Source: Promethearchaeota archaeon (GTDB lineage Archaea > Asgardarchaeota > Lokiarchaeia > Sigyniarchaeales > SOKP01). From it: 32,221 bases of DNA. The DNA lies in contig JAGXNO010000041.1 of assembly GCA_019894975.1 (NCBI GenBank), positions 1 to 32,221 on the forward strand, written 5' to 3'. The position numbers were made by a program, and so were the translations under genes. Below the pieces are notes generated by a model that was not told the DNA's origin, made no database searches, and worked only from the letters and a program-made list of their open reading frames with translations. This document shows positions 1 through 9,900 of the stretch, piece after piece. Within the stretch, counting starts at the first letter, position 1; the number at the start of each line of letters is the position of its first letter.

Positions 1-1114
1 GTGCATCAGCATCAAGAACGTATGACTTCTTATCTGAATTTAATTTCTCTATTAAATTTATTAGTAAATTTTCAGATTCTTTTTGCACACCCAAGCCTGG
101 ACCGATAACTATAGCATTTGACCATTCAATTAATTCTGAGATCTCATCATATGATTTTATATCCAACCATTTCCCCGGGCTTGTTCTTACAATTATGTTA
201 GGAGAAAAATTTCTTATTACATCACCGACGACCTCAGGAACATATGTTATAACCAAATCTAATCCAAAATTAATCCCAGCTATCGAAGTATAAGCAGGAG
301 CACCAGAATAATTTATGGATCCTCCAATAACGAGCATTCTTCCAAAATTTCCCTTATGATTATCAACATCTCTAATTTTTAAGGTAGGGATTAAATCACC
401 AGTTCCCACAAATATAGTAGCTTCATAAGGAATTCCAATGGATCTAGTTACAATTTCATCAATATATTCACTATTAGTATCTAAACCTTTCTTAATTCGA
501 TGAAGTGATATAACTAAATCTGCTCTCACAGCTTTATGAAGGACTTCACCGGTATTCGGGTTCATTCCGGAAGGTAGATCAATTGATACAACTTTTACTC
601 CCCTTTCTCTTCTTAATCTATTGATTACATCGATAGCGGTTGATATTGGTTCTCTAATTTCTCCTGATACTCCTGTTCCTAATAACCCATCTATAATGAG
701 ACCTAAATCTTTGCTATTTTCACTCAACAATCTTATTTGTTCAATTTCAGTAGAGTCACGAATGATTAAGGTCTTAACCAAATGGTTTATATTGTTCCTA
801 ATTACTTTCCAATTAAACTGTGAGGCATGAGTTCTAATTTTTTCAGGACTTCCCACCAAAATTACTAAGGATTTAATATTAAATGCAGCTAATTGTCTTG
901 CTACTGCAAATCCATCTCCTCCATTATTTCCTGTCCCACAAAAAATTGCAACTGTAGATTTATCTTTGAGATTATATCTTTTTATAATTTCATCAGCAAT
1001 ACAATATCCGGCACATTCCATCAAATGAATTAAAGGAATTCCTAACCACTGGGCATTATTATCGGCAATAGCAACATCTTCAGCCGAAATTTTTTCAGAA
1101 TTAAATCTTTCCAT
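1..1114 (-). CDS. nnr: Bifunctional NAD(P)H-hydrate epimerase / ADP-dependent NAD(P)H-hydrate dehydratase, 5' part
   Basis: The gene is cut by the left window edge; 371 codons are present, reading from an ATG at 1114 without a stop. In this family the N-terminal YjeF domain epimerises damaged (R)-NAD(P)HX and the C-terminal ribokinase-like domain dehydrates (S)-NAD(P)HX, restoring NAD(P)H in the cytoplasm. The N-terminal half shows the epimerase signature FCGTGNNGGDGFAVARQL and the later IIDGLLGTGVSGEIR and SIDLPSGMNPNTGE. The dehydratase half starts near residue 235 with HKGNFGRMLVIGGS and continues through AIVIGPGLG to VLDADA at the edge; the final N-x-GD catalytic region lies outside. The start is separated by 83 bases from a divergent plus-strand gene. 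Fusion of both domains is usual in prokaryotes. High confidence in identity. Confidence 0.93.
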   Translation of the reverse strand, partial: MERFNSEKISAEDVAIADNNAQWLGIPLIHLMECAGYCIADEIIKRYNLKDKSTVAIFCGTGNNGGDGFAVARQLAAFNIKSLVILVGSPEKIRTHASQFNWKVIRNNINHLVKTLIIRDSTEIEQIRLLSENSKDLGLIIDGLLGTGVSGEIREPISTAIDVINRLRRERGVKVVSIDLPSGMNPNTGEVLHKAVRADLVISLHRIKKGLDTNSEYIDEIVTRSIGIPYEATIFVGTGDLIPTLKIRDVDNHKGNFGRMLVIGGSINYSGAPAYTSIAGINFGLDLVITYVPEVVGDVIRNFSPNIIVRTSPGKWLDIKSYDEISELIEWSNAIVIGPGLGVQKESENLLINLIEKLNSDKKSYVLDADA

Positions 1115-1197
1115 AACAATTAAACTTAGGAATCTGAACTAAAAAATATTATTTAATTAGAAGGATTATACTTCTTCAAAATTATACACTTTTAAAA

Positions 1198-2463
1198 ATG
1201 GATTTTAAAATGGATGCTCTGAAAGAAGATATTGATGAAGCTAAAAATAGACTGGAAGCCTGGTGGGACCATGAAATAATTGATCGTCCTGTTATTTCAT
1301 ACTATTTTCCTCGTAATGAACTGTCAATTGCGGCATTCATAGATATTATTTTTTTTAACTGGTACTTAGCTAAAAATCCTGATGGAATAGAAAAAGCAGT
1401 CACTAGTTTCGAATCACGAGCACAACACTTAAATTATGGTGGAGAAAGTATTCCCTCTTTTATTCCTTATTATGGTGCAGGAATTATCGCAGCAGTTTTT
1501 GGGGCTGTCTCGAAATTTCAATCTCAAACTGTTTGGTTAAGCCGACCTACGTCTCCAAATGATATAGTTGCATTACTTGAAAATGTCAAGTTAAACGCTG
1601 ATAATCTATGGTACTCTCGATTACTACGAATAACTGAACACGCTGCCAAACAATCTCATGGCAACTATCAAGTTTCAGTTACCGATTTAGGGGGAATTTT
1701 AGACATTTTATCCTCTTTCCTTGGCCCTAAAGAGGTAATACTAACAATGAAGCGACGTCCTGACATTATTGATACCTGTCGAGAAATTTTATTGGAGAAA
1801 ACTCTGAAGATCTATGATGACCTTCAAAATATAATTAGTAAATATAATGATGGATGTAATGCATGGCTCAATGTTTGGAATAAAAAACGATGGTACCCCA
1901 TCCAATGTGATTTTTGTGCAATGCTCAATCCTACATGGTTTAAACGATTTGCCTTGCCAGATATTATCGCTCAAGCAGCTCATATGGATTATTCAATATA
2001 CCATTTAGATGGTCCTAATGCTTTAGTACATTTGGATGATTTGCTTTCTATACCAGAGCTTACAGGAATACAATGGGTTCCTGGGGATGGTAGAGAACCT
2101 ATGGGTCATGAGAAGTGGTATCCCGTATATAAAAAAATTCAAGCGGTAGGGAAAAATATTGTTAATACCGTAACACCTGCCCGTCTTTCCACGATGTATC
2201 GAAATTTTGATCCTAAAGGATTATTTCTTCGATCAGTGTTTTTTGATAAGGATTTTACAGACTTTTATTTACCAACTTTTATAGCTGGGGATGGAGGAAG
2301 GATTATAGAAAAAGGAATAGAATGGGGAGAAAATAAAAATCTTATGAGTAAAACAGATTTTAATACCTTTATACAGAACAATGAAATGCAAATTGAAAAC
2401 ATGAATCTTGATAAATTACATCAAGAAATCAACCGAAAATTAAAGAAAAATAAAAAGGAGTGA
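1198..2463 (+). CDS. Uroporphyrinogen-decarboxylase-like (URO-D superfamily) protein
   Basis: A 421-residue soluble protein resembling the URO-D / corrinoid-methyltransferase TIM-barrel superfamily, in the subgroup usually annotated as uroporphyrinogen-III decarboxylase-like. Recognisable parts are VTDLGGILDILSSFLG (about residues 161-176), the QCDFCAMLNPTWFKRFALP segment (about 237-255), and YHLDGPNALVHLDDLL followed by IQWVPGDG (about 265-297). Members of the wider family decarboxylate uroporphyrinogen or move methyl groups to and from corrinoid or thiol cofactors; there is no corrinoid-binding partner next to it, so the substrate is open. The C-terminus is a charged lysine/asparagine tail. 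No strong Shine-Dalgarno sequence precedes the ATG at 1198; a second in-frame ATG lies at 1210. It ends just before the start of the M19 peptidase gene, so the two are probably co-transcribed. Confidence 0.75.
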   Translation: MDFKMDALKEDIDEAKNRLEAWWDHEIIDRPVISYYFPRNELSIAAFIDIIFFNWYLAKNPDGIEKAVTSFESRAQHLNYGGESIPSFIPYYGAGIIAAVFGAVSKFQSQTVWLSRPTSPNDIVALLENVKLNADNLWYSRLLRITEHAAKQSHGNYQVSVTDLGGILDILSSFLGPKEVILTMKRRPDIIDTCREILLEKTLKIYDDLQNIISKYNDGCNAWLNVWNKKRWYPIQCDFCAMLNPTWFKRFALPDIIAQAAHMDYSIYHLDGPNALVHLDDLLSIPELTGIQWVPGDGREPMGHEKWYPVYKKIQAVGKNIVNTVTPARLSTMYRNFDPKGLFLRSVFFDKDFTDFYLPTFIAGDGGRIIEKGIEWGENKNLMSKTDFNTFIQNNEMQIENMNLDKLHQEINRKLKKNKKE

Positions 2464-2474
2464 GGATAGGAATC

Positions 2475-3647
2475 ATGTCAGATTTAGATTTAAATGATTA
2501 TGTGAAATCCATACATGATGATATAATAACTCTCGACGCTCACCTTGATATTGAAGTAACATTCCTCACGCCTGAAAAAGCAGATGAGATCGAATATGAA
2601 AAATTTGCAAGTTTGAAGAAGATGGATGATGGACGTCTTGATGGTGCCTTTTTTGCCGCCTATGTTCAGCAAGGGGCATTAACGGATCTCGGATATAGAA
2701 AGGCTTTCAACACAGTGGCTAAAAAGATTGATCAAATCCATCAAACTCATAATAGCATGATTGATAAAGTTGGAATAGCATATCATCCTAAAGATGTATT
2801 TTCAATAAATAAAACTGGCAAAAAATTTGCCATCATTGCGATTGAAAACGGTTATGCTATTGGAGACGAAATATTGAACATTGAAAGATTCTTTAAAATG
2901 GGTGTTCTATACATTACTTTATCCCATATTGGTCATAATCAGATATGTGATTCTAATCTCAACCCACAAGGATCAGATACCTTTCACAACGGACTTAGCA
3001 ATTTTGGTAAGGAAGTAGTTCTAGAAATGAATAGGCTTGGTATGATAATTGATGTTGCTCACATATCTAAACAATCAGTTTTGGATGTAATTTCCCTTTC
3101 TAAAGTCCCTGTGTTGTGTTCTCATTGTGGTATAAAATCAATAGGTGGTGTGGGGAATGTGTGGGATGACGAACAACTTGATGCCTTAAAAACAAATGGC
3201 GGGGTAATTAATATAGTTGGATTAAATAGAGCAATCAAATCAGTATCGGAAGAAAAATTACATGAAATCGACAACCTTAGAGAAGAATTTAAATTTCCTA
3301 TTGAATTTTGGGCTTTTTTTAATGCTTTTGATATCGCTCCTGAAGATAAACGTTCAGCTTATTATCAAAAATTAAGTGAAATAGATAAAAAATATCCAAA
3401 TGCAAATGTCCATGACTACGTTGATCATATCGATTATGTTGTATCCCGAATTGGTATCGATTTTGTTGGGATAAGTTCTGATTTTTATGAACATACATAC
3501 TGTCTTGATGGATGGAAAGATGTAAGTGAAAATTTAAATGTTACCAGAGAACTGTTAAATAGAGGTTATTCTAAAAAGGATATTGAGAAAGTTTGGAGTG
3601 GCAATATCATAGAAACATGGAAAAGAGTAGAAGAAGGGGCATCATAG
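2475..3647 (+). CDS. Peptidase M19 (renal dipeptidase-like) family protein
   Basis: The membrane-dipeptidase/amidohydrolase fold of the M19 family uses two zinc ions to cleave dipeptides. Visible metal-ligand positions are LDAHLD (H-x-D near the N-terminus), IAIENG (bridging Glu), DVAHIS, the CSHCG segment where the family usually has SHSN, and ISSDF near the C-terminus. About 390 residues is slightly long for the family. No signal peptide or membrane helix is visible, so it is likely cytoplasmic. I chose ATG 2475 because the AAGGAGTGAGG purine tract (2455-2465) precedes it at useful spacing. A GTG at 2460 in the same frame would overlap the stop of the upstream URO-D-like gene and sit inside that tract. 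The substrate (dipeptide or another amide) cannot be read from sequence. Confidence 0.86.
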   Translation: MSDLDLNDYVKSIHDDIITLDAHLDIEVTFLTPEKADEIEYEKFASLKKMDDGRLDGAFFAAYVQQGALTDLGYRKAFNTVAKKIDQIHQTHNSMIDKVGIAYHPKDVFSINKTGKKFAIIAIENGYAIGDEILNIERFFKMGVLYITLSHIGHNQICDSNLNPQGSDTFHNGLSNFGKEVVLEMNRLGMIIDVAHISKQSVLDVISLSKVPVLCSHCGIKSIGGVGNVWDDEQLDALKTNGGVINIVGLNRAIKSVSEEKLHEIDNLREEFKFPIEFWAFFNAFDIAPEDKRSAYYQKLSEIDKKYPNANVHDYVDHIDYVVSRIGIDFVGISSDFYEHTYCLDGWKDVSENLNVTRELLNRGYSKKDIEKVWSGNIIETWKRVEEGAS

Positions 3648-3990
3648 AATTAATAAAACCTTGATTTAACAGTTAAACCATCAATTCCAATTTTATAATA
3701 CAAATTTTAAACTCTAAAATTATTCCTTTCTATCTGTAACCAAATGTTCTTTACTCCAATTTTTATTTTCCTCCTTTTATACAACTTTGGCATAGTTTTG
3801 AATTTCTTTTTTCTCACGGGATAAAGCGGAACTTTGGATAAAATATATATGGGTTTTGTGATGAACAAACATTGTTAACTATTACCATAATAAATCCAAA
3901 AAACTTTGGTTAGAAGTTAAAAAACATGTGTTTGGTCATTGGGATTCCTAACAATCTAATATAAAAAAAATAATATTTTTAATCTGTATC
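3648..3990. other. Intergenic region, no gene seen
   Basis: About 340 AT-rich bases with stops in all frames and no hairpin of note. The last 35 bases hold the presumed promoter of the giant surface-protein gene. Confidence 0.7.
3956..3966 (+). promoter_or_regulatory. TATA-like box of the giant surface-protein gene
   Basis: CTAATATAAAA lies about 26 bases before the ATG at 3991 and no Shine-Dalgarno sequence is present, which fits an archaeal transcript with no or almost no leader. Confidence 0.45.
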
Positions 3991-6900
3991 ATGATAAAAA
4001 AAAAAAGATCTTCTCGACTACCATTTTTTAAATCAAAAAGGTTGCAGAAAACCTTCTTCATATTTTTAATTATAATTAGTTCTGCTTCATCCTCATTTAT
4101 TTATAATAATCTTCTGAATATTTTTCAAAGTAACGAAATACGGGGAGATCACCTGATTAAAACATCTTCGGCTCCCGTTATTTCAGTCAATTCACCCGCA
4201 AATTATACATTATATGGGAAAATCGCACCAAACTTTTCTATTACCATTACTGGGGGACCAGGTAACTATTCTTGGTATGAATTCTTAGAAACTGGTGAAA
4301 ATTCTACTCTTTTCGAATTGAGTGGACTTTTAAATGAGGATGTTAATGAAACTTTTGATCAAAATTTATGGGATAACTTAAGTAATGGAACTGTTACTAT
4401 TAGATTCTATGCAAATGATTCTTCAAATGCAATTGGTTATATTGATGCCATTATTAGACTTGATATAATTGCGCCTGGAACTCCAAACTCTTTAGCAGCT
4501 ACACCCTCGTTATGGACTAATCTTAACAGTTTTAATATAACATGGTCAAATCCCTCTGAACCTTCTGGCATAGTAGGTGCCTATTATAAATTAGATGAAG
4601 CTCCAATGGCAGATGATGATGGAACTTATGTTGCAGGGATGGATATTGAGTCTATTCTAAATGTTTCAGTATCAACGGAAGGGAAACATGATATTTACGT
4701 ATGGTTAGTGGATACTGTTGGAAATGTTGATTATAACACCTATGCCTCAACAGAATTAAAATTGGATAGTGAAGATCCTATAAAACCAACCTCACTAGTA
4801 GCAACACCATCTTCCTGGACCAATCTTGATAGTTTTAATATAACATGGTCAAATCCGTCTGATACATCAGGAATAGTTGGTGCGTATTATAAATTGGATG
4901 CTACACCTATTACTGATGATGATGGGGCCTATGTTGCGGGATCAGATATCGAATCATTGATAGATATCCAAGTATCAGCAGAAGGTATGCATGATATTTA
5001 TGTATGGTTGGTCGATGATGCAGGAAATATTAATTACAGTGCTTATGAATCAGCGCAATTGTATTTAGATTCTAATAATCCTAATACACCAAGTATGTTA
5101 GAAGCAACACCATCGTCTTGGACTAGCCTTGATAGTTTTAATATAACATGGATAAATCCTTCTGACACATCAGGAATAGTTGGTGCGTACTATAAATTGG
5201 ATGCTACACCTATTGCCGATGATGATGGGACCTATATTGCGGGATCAGATATCGAATCGATATTAGGTATTCAAGTATCAACAGAAGGTATGCATGATAT
5301 TTATGTATGGTTGATCGATGATGCAAATAATATTAACTATAGTGCCTATGAATCGACGCAATTATACTTAGACTCATTTGCCCCTACTGCACCAAGTATG
5401 TTAGAAGCAACACCATCCTCCTGGACCAATCTTGATAGTTTTAATATAACATGGTCAAATCCGTCAGATACATCAGGAATAGTTGGTGCGTACTATAAAT
5501 TGGATGCTGCACCCATTGCTGATGATGATGGGACTTATGTTGCGGGATCAGATATCGAATCATTGATAGATATCCAAGTATCAACAGAAGGCATACATGA
5601 TATTTATGTATGGTTGGTCGATGATGTAAATAATATTAACTATAGTGCCTACGAATCGACGCAATTATACTTAGACTCATTTGCCCCTACTGCACCAAGT
5701 ATGTTAGAAGCAATACCATCCTCCTGGACCAATCTTGATAGTTTTAATATAACATGGATAAATCCTTCTGATACATCAGGAATCGTTGGTGCATACTATA
5801 AATTGGATGCTACCCCTATTGCCGATGATGATGGGACCTATGTTGCGGGATCAGATATCGAATCGATATTAGATATCCAAGTATCAACAGAAGGTATGCA
5901 TGATATTTATGTATGGTTGGTCGATAATGTAAATAATGTTAACTATAGTGCCTACGAGTCGACACAACTATTTTTAGATACGACAGATCCTTCTAAAGTG
6001 AGCTCTTTAGTAGCCAATCCTGTTTCATGGACGAACATTGACAGTTTTAATGTAACTTGGTCAAATCCCTCAGACACATCAGGAGTAATCGGTGCGTACT
6101 ATAAATTAGATGCTGCTCCTATTGCAGATGATGATGGTACTTATGTAGCAGGAACAGATATCGAATCATTGATAGATATCCAAGTATCAACAGAAGGTAT
6201 GCATGATATTTATGTATGGTTGGTCGATGATGCAAATAATATTAACTATAGTGCCTACGAATCAACACAATTATATCTTGATACCATACAACCAATTATA
6301 ATTGATTCTCAACCAGGAGATGATGGATTGCGTGACTCTGGAGGTACAACATATAATATTGACTTTTCGGATAACACTCCTTCATCAAATTTAGATTATG
6401 CCCAATATAGAATTACTACTGAAGCGGCACAAGGAGGAGTTGTTTTGAAAGACTGGACGAATATTTTTACATATCTTGGAACCACAGATTATACCATGGA
6501 TTGGTCAATTGATTTTAGTGTCTGTCAAGAGGGGATAAATTTTGTATCAGTACGAGTCTATGACATGGTAGGAAATATTGCTCTCTTAAATGATGCTTTT
6601 TATGTAAAAAAAGATACAATTGATCCAACTGTTATAGTTAATTCTCCTTTAAATAATACATATTGGAATACACCTCCTCCGATCAATATAACTGTTTTTG
6701 AACCAAATGCAGGATCTTCAACATACACTATACCCGGGACCCCACTACTACCTAATTGGTTAGATAACAACACAGAAGAACTATTAGATGGAGATACATG
6801 GGATATTTTACCTCAAGGACAATTTCAGATTGTTATTACGAGTTTTGATAGTCTAGGGCATGAGACTACGGTTGTTTTAACGCTATACAAAGATACTAAT

Positions 6901-9900
6901 GCACCGATTTTGTCTATTAATACTCCCACAAATAATACGTATTGGAATTTACGTCCTTCTTTTAATCTTACCGCGTTTGATCCAAATTTTGATTCTATTT
7001 GGTATAGTGTTAATAATATAAATATAACCATGTCAAATAACACTCTGGAACAATTGAATTTATCAATTTGGAATTCACTTCCTGGGGAAGGGGATTTCCA
7101 AGTTCAATTTTATGCGAATGACACCTTTGGTCATATAAATGACACATTCATACTAACACTCTATAAAGATATAACAACTCCAGATTTAATTATAAATTCT
7201 CCATATAATGACACCTATTGGAAATTTCCCCCAACCATCAGAGTTACAGTGACAGATTCTTATCTTCATACATTATGGTATCAAGTTGGAACTACTAATG
7301 TGGTTTTAGCAAATAATACTGATCAACCGTTAGATACTAGCATATGGGATCTTTTACCAGAAGAAGATGGATTTGAAATTCAATTTTATGCTAATGACTC
7401 TTCTGGGAATTTAAATGATATCTATATATTAAAACTCTATAAAGATGTTAGAAATCCCTCAATATCCATTGATAGTCCGAAAACAAACGGATTGTACGGA
7501 GATATTGCACCAAATTTTTATATTTCTATAATTGAAGATAATTTAAACCAGACTTGGTATACCTTAGATAACGGAACGACAAATTATATATTTTCAGGAT
7601 TAAGTGGACTAATAAACCAAACAGAATGGGATAATTTTGGTAATGGGAATGTAACAATCGGGTTTTATGCTAATGATACTTTGGGTAATCTAGGTTTTAA
7701 GGAAGTTACGGTTAGAAAAAACATAGACGCTCCAATTATCACTATAATCTCACCCGATGAAAATGATTTATTTGGTGTTGAAGCTCCAAATTTTACAATT
7801 TATAAATCAGGACTTGTATTAAACACTACCTGGTATACATTAGATGGTGGATTGACTAATTATACTTTTTATGGATTAAATGGAACAATAAATCAAACTG
7901 CTTGGGATCTTTTTGATTTTGAAAATGTCATTTTAATCTTTTACATAAATGATTCCCTTGGAAAAATAGGTTTTGATGAGGTGACAATTAGAAAAGATCC
8001 TGATCCCCCAGAAATTACAATTGATTTCATAAGCCCTGACAAAAATGATGAGTATTGTTCTGAGGCACCAGAGTTTAGAGTATATGTAAATGAACCAAAC
8101 CTTCAAAGGATATGGTATAGAGTGGGGATTACAGAGATATTGATATTAAGTAATACAGATATTACGCTTAATGGCTCAATTTGGGATGTCCTTCCTCAAG
8201 GGAAGTTTATAATCGAGATTTTCGCGGAAGATAAACTAGGATATATAAATGATCCTCTTAATTTGACTTTTTATAAAGACACTCTTGCCCCCCTATTAAT
8301 TGTAAATGCCCCATATGATCAGACTTACTATAATTCCCCCCCAGCGATTAACATCACTGTTTTTGACCCAAATTTTAACTCCCTTACTTATACTGTTGTA
8401 GGACATCTTCCAGGGAATAACTGGTTAGAAAATAATACTGCAGAATTAATAAATATAGATATATGGGATGATCTACCTCAAGGAGAGTTTCTTGTCAGTA
8501 TTACAGCTTACGATGAATTTGGTCATCTTAATGACACTTATATTTTGACATTATACAAAGATACTTTAGCACCGGTATTAGAAATCATTTTACCTGAGGG
8601 ATATTCGTCTTATAATTCTCCACCTCTTTTTAAGATAACTTCTGACGATCCTAATCTTCAATCTATGTGGTATAAAGTAGATGGGTCAATTTCAATTGAT
8701 TTCTTTAACAATACTGAACAAATACTCGATTCTTCAATATGGGATAGCATAACTGAAGGAGATTTTACTATAGAATTTTATGCTAATGATAGTTTTGGGT
8801 ATACTTGTCTTGCTGTAAATATAACTCTAAATAAAGATATAACAATACCTACCATAACTATCATTTCTCCAAATAACAATACTTACTATTCTGCGTCACC
8901 TAGTATGAATATATTAGCATCTGATGTAAATCTTGATAGTATTTGGTATAGTGTCATGGGTACTAAAATAATTCTTCTCTCTGGTCCAGAACCGCTAGAT
9001 ACAAATATTTGGGATAATTTACCTCAAGGAGAATTTCAAGTTCTAATTTTTGCAAACGATTCTGCAGGAAATTTAAATAATTCTTATACTCTTACTCTCT
9101 ATAAAGATACATTAGCACCATTAATAACTGTCAATTCACCCTACAACAATACCTATTGGAATTCAAGACCAATTCTTAATATAACGGCAATTGATCCGAA
9201 TTTATTATCACTTAGTTATAAAGTACTTGAATATTCATTAGTATTGCCAAACAATATAGATGTGTTATTGAATTCTTTTGTTTGGTCTCAAGTATCAGAA
9301 GGGACGTTTATTATAGAGATTATTGCAGAAGATTCTCTTGGTAATATAAATAATTCCGTGAAAATTACATTAGTTAAAGATACTTATGCACCAGAGATAA
9401 ATATTAGTTTACCTCAACCAAATGAACTATTTGGGGCTATTGCGCCAAATTTTGAAATTTCTATGATCGAACCTTATCTCAATAGTACGTGGTATACTCT
9501 AATTGGTGAATCGCAAAGTTTTGTATTTAACAGTTCTACCGGGACAATTAACCAAACAGAATGGGATAAATTTGGTAATGGAACTGTCACTATTCGGTTT
9601 ATGGCAAATGATCTAGCAGGGAATTTAGGTTACAAAGATATTACCGTAAGAAAAAATATTTTTGCTCCTATTATCACTATCAGTTCTCCTGGACATGATG
9701 ATATATTTGGGATAAATTCCCCTGATTTTGTAATATATAAATCTGGATCTGAAATTCAAGAAACGTGGTATACATTAGATAATGGTTTAACGAATTACAC
9801 ATTTTCAGGATTAAGTGGATTCATTAATCAAACCGCATGGGATAATTTTGGTTATGAAAGCGTCACCATTAAGTTTTATCTCAATGATTCAATAGGAAAG

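Noticed and set aside
621..830. 69-codon plus-strand ORF
   Set aside because: Antisense to the NAD(P)H-hydrate epimerase domain, which is firmly identified.
1198..2463. True heme-pathway uroporphyrinogen decarboxylase
   Set aside because: Sequence fits the divergent URO-D-like group, and no heme-biosynthesis neighbours are present.
4486..6283. Regular repeats considered as CRISPR or satellite DNA
   Set aside because: The 303-bp period is a multiple of three, lies in one open frame and encodes a protein module.
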